Source: Mycolicibacterium senegalense
Lineage (GTDB): Bacteria; Actinomycetota; Actinomycetes; Mycobacteriales; Mycobacteriaceae
Direction: 5' to 3'
Assembly (NCBI RefSeq): GCF_019645875.1
Contig: NZ_CP081000.1
Coordinates: 3,472,001-3,536,000 of the forward strand
DNA length: 64,000 nt
Below the pieces are notes generated by a model, which searched no databases, had not been told where the DNA came from, and saw nothing but the letters and a program-made list of their open reading frames with translations. Positions within the stretch are counted from its first letter, which is position 1; each line of letters begins with the position of its first letter. The translations under genes were made by a program, and so were the position numbers. Below are positions 34,968 to 43,254 of this stretch, piece by piece.

Positions 34968-35630
34968 ATGTCCCGACAGATCCAGGGTGCGACGGCAGTG
35001 GTAACCGGCGGCCAGAAAGGGCTGGGCAAGGCGATCGTGGACGAACTCCTCGCCCGCGGCGCCGCCAAGGTCTATGCCACCAGCCGACGCCCCGAGCCCA
35101 GCACCGACCCCCGAGTGGTCGTCGTCGAAGCCGAGGTGACCGACGGTGATTCCGTCGCCCGCCTGGCCGCACTGGCCGGCGACGCCACCATCGTCGTGAA
35201 CAACGCCGGCGTCACCGGCGGAAAGTCACTGCTGCACAGCGACCTCGGCGAAATCCGATCCGTACTCGAGACCAACCTGTTCGGCCCGTTACTCGTGACG
35301 AGGGCCTTCGCACCCCAGCTGGCCGGGGGCACGCTGGTCAACGTGGCGTCGGTGCTGTCCTGGCTGCCCGGTTTCGGCGCATACGGCTTTTCCAAAGCGG
35401 CGCTGTGGTCGGTCACCAACTCCCTGCGCGCCGAGCTCAGCGAGCAGGACACCAACGTGGTCGGGGTATATCTCGGCTACACCGACACGCCGATGGTCGC
35501 CGATCTCGACGTCCCCAAGAACGATCCGGCCGACGTGGCCCGCCAGATCGTCGACGGTATCGAATCGGGGGCAGCCGAGGTGCTCGCCGATGAACTCACC
35601 CGTCAAGTCCGTACCAACGCCTTCGCCTGA
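34968..35630 (+). CDS. SDR family oxidoreductase
   Basis: 220 residues of the classical short-chain dehydrogenase family. Cofactor motif TGGQKGLGKA, NNAG block VVNNAGVTGG, catalytic Ser in VASVLS and YGFSK as the YxxxK pair. Substrate unknown. GAAGGAGAA precedes the ATG. It lies 26 bases before the alcohol dehydrogenase gene and is divergent from the HxlR gene, so an aldehyde or alcohol detoxifying operon is inferred. Confidence 0.9.
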   Translation: MSRQIQGATAVVTGGQKGLGKAIVDELLARGAAKVYATSRRPEPSTDPRVVVVEAEVTDGDSVARLAALAGDATIVVNNAGVTGGKSLLHSDLGEIRSVLETNLFGPLLVTRAFAPQLAGGTLVNVASVLSWLPGFGAYGFSKAALWSVTNSLRAELSEQDTNVVGVYLGYTDTPMVADLDVPKNDPADVARQIVDGIESGAAEVLADELTRQVRTNAFA

Positions 35631-35656
35631 GCGCCAAACATCCGAGGAGAGTGGAC

Positions 35657-36682
35657 ATGTCGACTTATCGCGCCTATCAGGTAACCGGACAGCGTCAGTT
35701 CGAACTGGTCGAACGTGAGCTCGCCCCACCGTCATTCGGCCAGGTACGGGTGCGCGTGCTCAGTTGCGGGGTGTGCCACAGCGACGTACTCGCCGTCGAA
35801 GGCCAGCGACCCGCACCGGAATTACCGGTAGTGCCGGGCCACGAGATCGTCGGCGTAGTCGATGCGGTCGGCGACGGAGTACACACGTTCGAGCCCGGTG
35901 ACCGGGTCGGCCTGGGCTTCCTCGGCGGCCAGTGCAACGAGTGCGAGTTCTGCCGCCGTGGCGATTTCGTGAACTGCACCGACCAACCGAAACCCGGCAC
36001 GAGCGTTGACGGCGGGTACGCGGAGATCGTGTACGCGCGGGCGTCGGGTCTGGTGCGGGTGCCCGAGGAACTGGCGCCGACCATCGCCGCTCCCCTGTTG
36101 TGTGCCGGGGTCACGGTGTTCAACGCACTGCGCGCCACCGCGGCGCCACCCGGGGCCTTGGTCGCCGTCCAGGGCATCGGCGGGCTCGGGCACCTGGGAG
36201 TGCAGTACGCCAAGAAGCTCGGATTCCGCGTCGCGGCGATCGCCCGCGGCGCCGACAAATCCGAGCTGGCAACGTCTTTGGGCGCCGATCACTACATCGA
36301 CAGCGCGGCCGCCGACCCCGGCGCCGAGCTCAACGCACTCGGCGGGGCCACCGCGATCGTCGCCACCGCAGCCAGCGGCGCCTCGATGAGCCCCCTGGTC
36401 GCGGGGTTACGTCCACGCGGGCGGCTCGTCGTCGTCGGAGTGGCGCCGGATCCGATCGCGGTCAACACGGCCGACCTGATCCTCGGTGGTCGCAGCATCG
36501 TCGGCAGCCTGACCGGCTCGGCGATCGACAACGAGGACAACCTGGCGTTCAGCCTGGCCAACGACATTTCGCCGATGGTCGAGGTGATGCCGTTCGAGGA
36601 TGCGCCGAAGGCCTACGAGCGGATGATGTCGGGCCAGGCCCGGTTCCGCGTGGTGCTCGACATCGCCGGCGCCACCCGGTGA
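35657..36682 (+). CDS. Zinc-dependent alcohol dehydrogenase
   Basis: 341 residues from the ATG at 35657, set by GAGGAGA six bases upstream (an in-frame GTG at 35651 would be too close). Medium-chain dehydrogenase: catalytic zinc ligands Cys40 in CGVCHSD and His62 in PGHE, structural zinc Cys93, 96, 99 and 107, and cofactor loop GIGGLGHLG. It oxidises alcohols or reduces aldehydes with NAD(P). Second gene after the SDR. Confidence 0.92.
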   Translation: MSTYRAYQVTGQRQFELVERELAPPSFGQVRVRVLSCGVCHSDVLAVEGQRPAPELPVVPGHEIVGVVDAVGDGVHTFEPGDRVGLGFLGGQCNECEFCRRGDFVNCTDQPKPGTSVDGGYAEIVYARASGLVRVPEELAPTIAAPLLCAGVTVFNALRATAAPPGALVAVQGIGGLGHLGVQYAKKLGFRVAAIARGADKSELATSLGADHYIDSAAADPGAELNALGGATAIVATAASGASMSPLVAGLRPRGRLVVVGVAPDPIAVNTADLILGGRSIVGSLTGSAIDNEDNLAFSLANDISPMVEVMPFEDAPKAYERMMSGQARFRVVLDIAGATR

Positions 36683-36697
36683 GGTGGCGCGGGGCCG

Positions 36698-38083
36698 TCA
36701 GCAGCCCTTGAGCCGCACCGCGAGGTAGTCGGACACCTTGTCCAGCGCGATGCGCTCCTGGGTCATGGCGTCACGCTCGCGGATGGTGACCGCGTTGTCC
36801 TCGAGGGTGTCGAAATCGACTGTCACGCAGTACGGCGTGCCGATCTCGTCCTGGCGGCGGTAGCGGCGGCCGATCGCACCGGCATCGTCGAACTCGACGT
36901 TCCAGTTCTTACGCAGCTCCGCGGCCAGGTCACGCGCCTTCGGTGAGAGGTCGGCATTGCGTGACAGCGGCAGCACCGCGGCCTTGACCGGGGCCAGGCG
37001 CGGATCGAGCTTGAGCACGGTGCGCTTGTCCACCCCGCCCTTGGCGTTGGGCGCCTCGTCCTCGGTGTAGGAATCGACCAGGAACGCCATCAGCGAGCGG
37101 GTCAGGCCGGCTGCCGGCTCGATCACGTACGGCACGTACCGGGTGTCGGCACCCTGATCGTAAAACGACAGGTCGACACCGGAATGCTTTGCGTGCGTGG
37201 ACAAGTCGAAGTTGGTGCGGTTGGCGATGCCTTCCAGCTCACCCCACGGGTTGCCGGCGAAACCGAACTTGTACTCGATGTCGACCGTGCCGTCGGAGTA
37301 GTGCGACAGCTTTTCCTTGGGGTGGTCGTACAGCCGCAGGTTGTCCCGGTTGATGCCGAGATCGACGTACCACTGCAGCCGGGTCTCGATCCAGTACTTG
37401 TGCCACTCACCCGCGGTCGAGGGCTCGACGAAGAACTCCATCTCCATCTGCTCGAACTCACGGGTGCGGAAGATGAAGTTGCCCGGGGTGATCTCGTTGC
37501 GGAAGCTCTTGCCGATCTGGCCGATACCGAACGGCGGCTTCTTGCGGGCGGTGGTGACCACGTTGGCGAAGTTGACGAAGATGCCCTGCGCGGTCTCCGG
37601 GCGCAGGTAGTGCAGACCTTCCTCGGACTCGATCGGGCCGAGGTAGGTCTTGAGCATCATGTTGAAATCACGCGGCTCGGTCCACTGTCCCTTGGTGCCG
37701 CAGTCTGGGCAGACGATCTCGTCCATCGGCACCGAGTCGGGGTCATCGAGCCCCTTCTTCGCCGCGTAGGCCTCCTGCATGTGGTCCTGACGATGACGCT
37801 TGTGGCAGTTCAGGCACTCCACGAGCGGGTCGTTGAAGACGTCGACGTGACCGGAGGCCACCCACACCTGGCGCGGCAGGATGATCGCGCTGTCCAGACC
37901 GACCACGTCGTCGCGACCGGTGACCATGGACTTCCACCACTGGCGCTTGATGTTCTCTTTGAGCTCGACACCGAGAGGGCCGTAATCCCACGCGGACTTG
38001 GTTCCGCCGTAGATCTCTCCGGACTGGTAGACCAGGCCACGGCGTTTCGCCAGGTTCGCAACGGTGTCGATGATGGATGCCAC
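36698..38083 (-). CDS. glyS: Glycyl-tRNA synthetase
   Basis: 461 residues of the single-chain, dimeric class II type. N-terminal [21 protein letters not shown] is the family opening. Two CxxC pairs ([16 protein letters not shown]) may form a zinc site in the insertion. Motif 2 is [10 protein letters not shown] and motif 3 is [14 protein letters not shown]-terminal anticodon-binding domain ends the protein. It starts with GTG; TACTCT lies eight bases before it. Divergent from smtB, as in M. tuberculosis. Confidence 0.97.
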   Translation of the reverse strand: MASIIDTVANLAKRRGLVYQSGEIYGGTKSAWDYGPLGVELKENIKRQWWKSMVTGRDDVVGLDSAIILPRQVWVASGHVDVFNDPLVECLNCHKRHRQDHMQEAYAAKKGLDDPDSVPMDEIVCPDCGTKGQWTEPRDFNMMLKTYLGPIESEEGLHYLRPETAQGIFVNFANVVTTARKKPPFGIGQIGKSFRNEITPGNFIFRTREFEQMEMEFFVEPSTAGEWHKYWIETRLQWYVDLGINRDNLRLYDHPKEKLSHYSDGTVDIEYKFGFAGNPWGELEGIANRTNFDLSTHAKHSGVDLSFYDQGADTRYVPYVIEPAAGLTRSLMAFLVDSYTEDEAPNAKGGVDKRTVLKLDPRLAPVKAAVLPLSRNADLSPKARDLAAELRKNWNVEFDDAGAIGRRYRRQDEIGTPYCVTVDFDTLEDNAVTIRERDAMTQERIALDKVSDYLAVRLKGC

Positions 38084-38152
38084 GGTGCATCAGAGTAGCG
38101 AGTGACCGGGCCAAACCCCGAACCCGCGTGGAGGACGGCAGCCCCGGAGTGG

Positions 38153-38204
38153 TTGACATGCGATATCGCGCATGTATTCTTGCCCGTAATGGAAACGATT
38201 TCCA
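38153..38204 (+). promoter_or_regulatory. smtB-zur promoter with SmtB-like operator and Fur-type palindrome
   Basis: A consensus -35 TTGACA (38153-38158) and -10 TATTCT (38175-38180) are 16 bases apart, eight bases before the ATG. An inverted repeat ACATGCG-ATATCG-CGCATGT (38156-38175) covers the promoter and suits an ArsR/SmtB dimer. A second palindrome TGGAAA-CGA-TTTCCA (38190-38204) begins at the start codon and resembles a Fur/Zur-type box. Autoregulation by SmtB, and possibly by Zur, is inferred. Confidence 0.7.
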
Positions 38205-38557
38205 ATATCACGGTAAACCAACACGACGATGCGCGCGAGCCCAGCGCCGCCCCGGCCTCGGAAATGCCGCCGCGCGAGGTGCTCGACACCGCCGGCGAGC
38301 TGTTGCGCGCCCTGGCCGCGCCACTGCGCATCGCCATCGTCCTGCAGCTGCAACAGTCCCAGCGCTGCGTCCACGAATTGGTCGACGCCCTGGCAGTCCC
38401 CCAGCCGCTGGTGAGCCAGCATCTGCGCATCCTCAAACAGGCCGGGGTGGTGGCCAGCGAACGCTCGGGACGTGAGGTGCTCTACCACCTCGTCGATCAT
38501 CACCTGGCCCACATCGTCTCCGACGCGGTCGCCCACGCCAGTGAGGAACCACGGTGA
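38189..38557 (+). CDS. smtB: ArsR family zinc-responsive repressor SmtB
   Basis: 122 residues. Winged helix with recognition segment PQPLVSQHLRILKQAG. The alpha-5 metal signature DxHx10HxxE is complete: Asp103, His105, His116, Glu119, the zinc site of SmtB/CzrA. Zinc binding releases the DNA. In M. tuberculosis the homologue (Rv2358) regulates its own operon with zur. The gene probably starts leaderless at the ATG at 38189; the zur start overlaps the stop. Confidence 0.93.
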   Translation: METISNITVNQHDDAREPSAAPASEMPPREVLDTAGELLRALAAPLRIAIVLQLQQSQRCVHELVDALAVPQPLVSQHLRILKQAGVVASERSGREVLYHLVDHHLAHIVSDAVAHASEEPR

Positions 38558-38952
38558 CGGGCGCAGTCCGGTCGACGCGCCAGCGCGCGGCCATCGCCGA
38601 TCTGCTCAACGAGACGGACGGATTCCGCTCAGCCCAGGAATTGCACGACGAACTGCGCCGCCGCGGCCAAGGCATCGGCCTGACCACGGTGTACCGGACA
38701 CTGCAGTCCATGGCCACCACCGGCAGCGTCGACACCTTGCGCACCGACACCGGAGAATCGGTATACCGGCGCTGCTCGGAAGAGCATCACCACCATCTGG
38801 TCTGCCGTGCCTGCGGCGCGACCGTCGAGATCTCCGGGGGCCAGGTCGAGGCCTGGGCCGCCGACGTGGCCCGAGAGCACGGTTTCTCCGACGTCAGCCA
38901 CACCATCGAGATCTTCGGGATGTGCCGCGGTTGCGGCGACGTGGCTAACTGA
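38554..38952 (+). CDS. zur: Zinc uptake regulator Zur (FurB)
   Basis: 132 residues of the Fur family. Starts with GTG overlapping the smtB stop (GTGA). DNA-binding helices around LTTVYRTLQSMA; regulatory His cluster EEHHHHLVC; structural zinc CxxC pairs Cys84/Cys87 and Cys124/Cys127. With zinc bound it represses zinc-uptake and alternative ribosomal protein genes and, in M. tuberculosis, some ESX-3 genes. SmtB and Zur give opposite zinc responses from one operon. Confidence 0.95.
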   Translation: MTGAVRSTRQRAAIADLLNETDGFRSAQELHDELRRRGQGIGLTTVYRTLQSMATTGSVDTLRTDTGESVYRRCSEEHHHHLVCRACGATVEISGGQVEAWAADVAREHGFSDVSHTIEIFGMCRGCGDVAN

Positions 38953-38964
38953 CCGGCGTTCCGC

Positions 38965-39018
38965 GTATGAAGCACGGTGGCGGCGGCAAGGTCGATTTTC
39001 CGCCACAGCGCTTCACAC
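38965..39018. terminator. Long hairpin between convergent zur and Nudix genes
   Basis: Arms 38965-38983 and 39000-39018 pair at 16 of 19 positions around a 16-base loop. It lies wholly within the 73-base gap between the two stops, so a bidirectional terminator is the simplest role. No U-run is present. Confidence 0.5.
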
Positions 39019-39025
39019 GTGGGGC

Positions 39026-39430
39026 CTAAGCCCGGTCGCGCACCAACGCGAGCACTGCGCGTTCGGTCAGCGGCGCCAGCTCGATGTCGCTCGCCGCGCA
39101 CGGGTCGATCCAGGTCATTTCCGCGATCTCGGCCTGCGGCCGCGGTTCGCCGTCCAAGCCGACCAGGTACAGCCACGCATCGACGAAGTGGCCCGGTTCA
39201 TTCGCGGCAGGCGCGGCGAAGTGGCCGAGTTCTTCGGCCGCCGAAATATCGAAGCCGACCCCGAGTTCCTCACGGACCTCCCGAACCAACGCCTCGATCG
39301 GCTGCTCTCCCGTCTCGATCTTCCCGCCCGGTTGCATGAACGCCGTCGTGCCGCGCTTGCGGACCAGCAGTAATCGGCCGTGCTCATCGATCACCACGGC
39401 AGCGACGATCCGGATGACCGGAGCCGTCAC
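39026..39430 (-). CDS. Nudix hydrolase
   Basis: 134 residues. The Nudix box is complete: GGKIETGEQPIEALVREVREELGV, with the Glu residues that hold the metal. MutT-like enzymes split nucleoside diphosphate derivatives such as oxidised dNTPs; the actual substrate is unknown. The GTG start overlaps the upstream stop as GTGA, so it is translated with the uppS-recO group. Confidence 0.9.
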   Translation of the reverse strand: MTAPVIRIVAAVVIDEHGRLLLVRKRGTTAFMQPGGKIETGEQPIEALVREVREELGVGFDISAAEELGHFAAPAANEPGHFVDAWLYLVGLDGEPRPQAEIAEMTWIDPCAASDIELAPLTERAVLALVRDRA

Positions 39431-39873
39431 GACATCAGGTCCCGGCGCACGTCGGCGCCGGTGGCCAGCACCATGAGGATCAGCGTGCGCAGCGCGTCAT
39501 CGGTGAGCCCGGCGGCCGGGAAGTTGTAGCGCAGCATCACATCGGCGACCTTCTTGGCCGGGCGCTTGCGGGTAGCGCCCTTGGGCGTCGCACCGTTCGT
39601 GGGGGTCTCGACCAACTTCTCCACCAGCACCACCGTGCCCAGCATCGTCTTGCTGGCATGGTCGGACACTCGGTCGCGAATCTTGTTGTTCAGCGGCAGA
39701 TCCCACGCCAACGGCTGGGTCAGCGAGACCATCTCCAGGTCCTCGGCGATAGCCACCACCCGGATCGAGGCCACCGAGCCGTCGACCGTCACGGTCAGCG
39801 CACCGTCTTCTTCCTCGACGACCGACATCACCTCGCCGAGCACCGAGGACAATCGCTGCAGGAGGCCGGGCAT
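39427..39873 (-). CDS. Conserved hypothetical protein, Rv2360c-like position
   Basis: 148 residues, soluble. An N-terminal beta-rich part (ALTVTVDGSVASIRVVAI, MVSLTQPLAWDL) is followed by a Lys/Arg/Thr linker (TPKGATRKRPAKK) and a helical end. It resembles small YbjN-type or secretion-chaperone-like folds only loosely. Its place one base after uppS and before the Nudix gene is that of Rv2360c. Function unknown. Confidence 0.8.
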   Translation of the reverse strand: MPGLLQRLSSVLGEVMSVVEEEDGALTVTVDGSVASIRVVAIAEDLEMVSLTQPLAWDLPLNNKIRDRVSDHASKTMLGTVVLVEKLVETPTNGATPKGATRKRPAKKVADVMLRYNFPAAGLTDDALRTLILMVLATGADVRRDLMS

Positions 39874-39874
39874 G

Positions 39875-40768
39875 TCAGGCCCTGCCGAAGCGACGGTTGC
39901 GGTTCACGTACTCCTCGCAGGCCGCCCACAGGTCGCGCCGGTCGTAGTCCGGCCACAGCTTGTCCTGGAACACGAACTCGGCGTACGCCGCCTGCCACAG
40001 CAGGAAGTTACTGGCCCGCTGCTCCCCCGAGGTCCTGATGAACAGGTCCACGTCGGGAATGTCGGGACGGTGCAGATGCTTGGCGAAGGACGCCTCGGTG
40101 ATGCGGGCCGGGTTGATCTTGCCCTCGGCGGCTTCGGCGGCCAGCGCCTGAGCCGCCTCGACGATCTCGGTGCGCCCGCCGTAGTTGACGCAGTAGTTGA
40201 CCGTGATGACGTCGTTGCCGACCGTCATCTGCTCGGCGATGTCGAACTCCTTGATCACGCTGCGCCACATCCTGGGCCGCGACCCGACCCAGCGCATGTT
40301 CACGCCCATGGCGTTCAGGTTCTCCCGGCGGCGACGCACCACTTCCCGGTTGAAGCCCATCAGGAAGCGCACCTCTTCGGTGCTCCGCTTCCAGTTCTCG
40401 GTGGAGAACGCGTAGACGCTCAAGTGTTTGATGCCGAGTTCGATGGCCCCGCAGGTGATATCGATCAGCACCGCCTCGCCCATCTTGTGCCCCTCGGTGC
40501 GGCCCAGTCCGCGCTGGGTGGCCCACCGGCCGTTGCCGTCCATCACCACGGCGACGTGGTTGGGCACCTGCTCGGCCGGGATCCGGGGCGCGACCGCCTT
40601 CGAGGGGTGCTGGGGCGGGCGCGCGAAGCGGCCGTTGGTGCCGGCCGGGATCTCCGGGAAGACGACGGGCCAGGTCGAGGTGTCCGGAAAGACCGGATAG
40701 TCCTCAGGCGCCGGGGGCAGCTGTGGGTAAGCCGACTTGCCCCGCTTCCCGTCCTTCGTCAATGCCAT
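39875..40768 (-). CDS. uppS: Z-isoprenyl (decaprenyl) diphosphate synthase
   Basis: 297 residues. Cis-prenyltransferase that makes the decaprenyl carrier for peptidoglycan and arabinogalactan assembly. The catalytic Asp77 is in [10 protein letters not shown], and later conserved blocks are [11 protein letters not shown] and [16 protein letters not shown] Pro-rich N-terminal extension of about 60 residues is normal for mycobacterial UppS (Rv2361c). Its 5' end overlaps recO by 65 bases. Confidence 0.95.
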   Translation of the reverse strand: MALTKDGKRGKSAYPQLPPAPEDYPVFPDTSTWPVVFPEIPAGTNGRFARPPQHPSKAVAPRIPAEQVPNHVAVVMDGNGRWATQRGLGRTEGHKMGEAVLIDITCGAIELGIKHLSVYAFSTENWKRSTEEVRFLMGFNREVVRRRRENLNAMGVNMRWVGSRPRMWRSVIKEFDIAEQMTVGNDVITVNYCVNYGGRTEIVEAAQALAAEAAEGKINPARITEASFAKHLHRPDIPDVDLFIRTSGEQRASNFLLWQAAYAEFVFQDKLWPDYDRRDLWAACEEYVNRNRRFGRA

Positions 40769-41558
40769 GGCCCATATCCTGCCTGACCAGCGTCGCGCGC
40801 TGTTCGGCGACCGTGCGATCGATCCGGTACACCCGCTCGACCAGAGGCAATGTCCGCAGCTGACGCTCCAGATGCCATTGCAGGTGCGCCGCGATCAGTC
40901 CGCTGGCCTGGCTGCGATGCCCCGACGAAGAGGCCTCGGCATACTCCCAGTCACCCTCGTGCAGCGCCGACATCAGCTCCAATACCGGCTGCGGCGGGGT
41001 ACTGGATCCGCTGGGGCGACAGTGCACGCACACGCTGCCACCGGCGGCGACGTGGAATGCCCGGTGCGGGCCCGGTGCGGCGCAGCGGGCGCACTCGGTC
41101 AGCGCCGGCGCCCACCCGGCGATGGTCATCGCCCGCAGCAGGTAGGAGTCCAGCACCAGTTCGCGAGCCCGACGGCCGTCGGCGACGGCACGCAGCGCGG
41201 CCACCGTGAGCCGGTGCAGGTCAGGCATCGGCGCCCGCTCCTCCCCGGCCAGCCGCTCGGCGGTCTCCAGCATCGCGCACGCACTGGTGTAGCGGCCGTA
41301 GTCACTGACGATGTCGGCGGCGAACGCGTCGATGGCCTGCACCTGGGTGACGATGTCGAGGTTGCGGCCCGGGTGCAGCTGCACATCGATATGGGCAAAC
41401 GGTTCCAACCGGGCGCCGAACTTACTGCGGGTACGCCGGACTCCCTTTGCCACCGCGCGCACCAAACCATGGTCGCGGGTGAGCAACGTGACAATCCGGT
41501 CGGCTTCGCCGAGCTTGTGCTGGCGCAGCACCACCGCCCGGTCCCGGTACAGCCGCAT
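40704..41558 (-). CDS. recO: DNA repair protein RecO
   Basis: 284 residues from the ATG at 41558. RecO loads RecA on SSB-coated DNA in the RecFOR pathway. The N-terminal OB-fold begins [22 protein letters not shown], and the zinc finger has CARCAAPGP and CVHC. The gene overlaps uppS by 65 bases, as neighbours do in M. tuberculosis. Divergent from amiA2 by 63 bases. Confidence 0.94.
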   Translation of the reverse strand: MRLYRDRAVVLRQHKLGEADRIVTLLTRDHGLVRAVAKGVRRTRSKFGARLEPFAHIDVQLHPGRNLDIVTQVQAIDAFAADIVSDYGRYTSACAMLETAERLAGEERAPMPDLHRLTVAALRAVADGRRARELVLDSYLLRAMTIAGWAPALTECARCAAPGPHRAFHVAAGGSVCVHCRPSGSSTPPQPVLELMSALHEGDWEYAEASSSGHRSQASGLIAAHLQWHLERQLRTLPLVERVYRIDRTVAEQRATLVRQDMGHGIDEGREAGQVGLPTAAPGA

Positions 41559-41621
41559 CGTGACAGTGTCGCACCATGGTCGGACAGGTTCCGTTACGCA
41601 CCGCCGATATCCTCGAAAGTG

Positions 41622-43118
41622 ATGGCCAAATCTGCGACTTCCGACCCGAGCACACCGCCTTTTCCCACCTTGACCCATCAGCTCTACCAACTCGCCAGCG
41701 GCGCAATCACTTCTGAGGAACTGGTACGTCAGTCCTTGCACGCCATCACCGCGAGCCAATCCACCCTCAACGCATTCCGGGTCGTACTCACGGAGCAAGC
41801 GCTGGCCGACGCGGCCAAGGCCGACGCCGCTCGCGCAGCCGGCAAACAACTCCCGCTGCTGGGAATCCCGATCGCGGTCAAGGACGACGTCGACATCGCC
41901 GGGGTGCCCACCGGGTTCGGCACCAGCGGGTCCGGCCGCGTCGCCGACAACGACGCCGAGGTGGTGCGCCGGTTGAAGTCAGCCGGCGCGGTGATCGTCG
42001 GCAAGACCAACACCTGCGAGCTCGGGCAGTGGCCGTTCACCGGCGGCCCCGGTTTCGGCCATACCCGTAACCCGTGGTCGCGCAAGCACAGCCCGGGCGG
42101 ATCGTCGGGCGGCAGCGCCGCGGCCGTCGCCGCGGGCCTGGTGACCGCCGCCATCGGATCCGACGGCGCGGGCAGCGTCCGCATCCCCGCGGCGTGGACG
42201 CATCTGGTCGGCATCAAGCCACAGCGCGGACGCATCTCGACCTGGCCGCTGCCCGAAGCGTTCAACGGCATCACCGTCAACGGCGTACTGGCCCGCACCG
42301 TCACCGACGCGGCCCTGGTGCTCGACGCCGCATCCGGTAACGCCGACGGCGATCTCCACAAGCCCGCGCCGATTCAGGCCGCCGATTACGTCGGGCGCGC
42401 CCCCGGGCCGCTGCGGATCGCCATGTCGACCAAGTTTCCGTACACCGGTTTCCGTGCGTCGCTGCACCCCGAGATCCGCGACGCCCTTCAAACCGTCGCC
42501 GACCAACTCGGGCAGCTGGGCCACACCGTGGTGGCCAAAGACCCCAACTACAGCCTCCGGATGTCGTGGGACTTCCTGGCCCGATCGACCGCGGGCCTGT
42601 TGGACTGGGCCGACCGGCTCGGCGACGTGGCCTACGACGAACGCACCGTGACCAACATGAGGATCGGCCGGCTGCTGTCACAGGACGTGCTGCGCAAGGC
42701 CCGGGCCCACGAGGCCGCCGTCCAGCGCCGGATTTCCTGGATCTTCAACCTCGTCGACGTCATCGTCGCGCCGACCACCGCCCAACCACCGCCTCTCACA
42801 CACGAATTCGATCGACGTGGCTGGGCCGCCACCGAGCGTGCCGCGATCGCGGCCTGCCCGGTGACCTGGCCGTGGAACCTGCTGGGCTGGCCGTCGGTCA
42901 ACGTGCCCGCCGGGTTCACCTCCGACGGGCTGCCGATCGGTGTCCAGCTCATGGGTCCGGCCGACAGCGAGCCCCTGCTGATCTCGCTGGCAGCGGAACT
43001 GGAGGCGATCACCGGGTGGGCCGCCAAACAGCCCGAACCCTGGTGGAATCCACCGTCCCAGACCGACGCCTCCCAGGCTGCGGCGGCGATCAACGCGTTC
43101 GAGCGGCGGGCCGGATAG
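41622..43118 (+). CDS. amiA2: Amidase signature family enzyme AmiA2
   Basis: 498 residues. Ser-cisSer-Lys amidase: Lys87 in IAVKDD, cis-Ser near 161 in PGGSSGGSAAA and nucleophile near Ser185 in GSDGAGSVRIP. It hydrolyses an amide bond; the natural substrate is unknown. TATCCT lies eight bases before the ATG, suggesting leaderless initiation. In M. tuberculosis amiA2 (Rv2363) is next to era; here four genes intervene. Confidence 0.92.
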   Translation: MAKSATSDPSTPPFPTLTHQLYQLASGAITSEELVRQSLHAITASQSTLNAFRVVLTEQALADAAKADAARAAGKQLPLLGIPIAVKDDVDIAGVPTGFGTSGSGRVADNDAEVVRRLKSAGAVIVGKTNTCELGQWPFTGGPGFGHTRNPWSRKHSPGGSSGGSAAAVAAGLVTAAIGSDGAGSVRIPAAWTHLVGIKPQRGRISTWPLPEAFNGITVNGVLARTVTDAALVLDAASGNADGDLHKPAPIQAADYVGRAPGPLRIAMSTKFPYTGFRASLHPEIRDALQTVADQLGQLGHTVVAKDPNYSLRMSWDFLARSTAGLLDWADRLGDVAYDERTVTNMRIGRLLSQDVLRKARAHEAAVQRRISWIFNLVDVIVAPTTAQPPPLTHEFDRRGWAATERAAIAACPVTWPWNLLGWPSVNVPAGFTSDGLPIGVQLMGPADSEPLLISLAAELEAITGWAAKQPEPWWNPPSQTDASQAAAAINAFERRAG

Positions 43119-43121
43119 CCA

Positions 43122-43136
43122 GGCGGTTTCACCGCC
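43122..43136 (+). terminator. Stem-loop after amiA2
   Basis: GGCGGT-TTC-ACCGCC, a perfect 6-bp stem three bases after the amiA2 stop. It is followed by AATATT rather than a U-run. Part of a double hairpin with the next feature. Confidence 0.55.
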
Positions 43137-43141
43137 AATAT

Positions 43142-43160
43142 TGGTGCGCTGCACGCACCA
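43142..43160. terminator. Second stem-loop after amiA2
   Basis: TGGTGCG-CTGCA-CGCACCA, a perfect 7-bp inverted repeat five bases beyond the first hairpin. Together they isolate amiA2 from the Esp-like cassette. It could also be an operator for that cassette, whose first ATG lies 94 bases downstream. Confidence 0.45.
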
Positions 43161-43254
43161 GACTCGTTGTTAGGCTTGCGAAGTTCATTGAAGCTGTGGG
43201 GAGGGTCGAGGGCGTGTACACCGGTGGGTCTCTGGGCGATACGCGGGCGGCGGA

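Noticed and set aside
37184..38098. 304-residue ORF opposite glyS
   Set aside because: Antisense shadow of a conserved synthetase.
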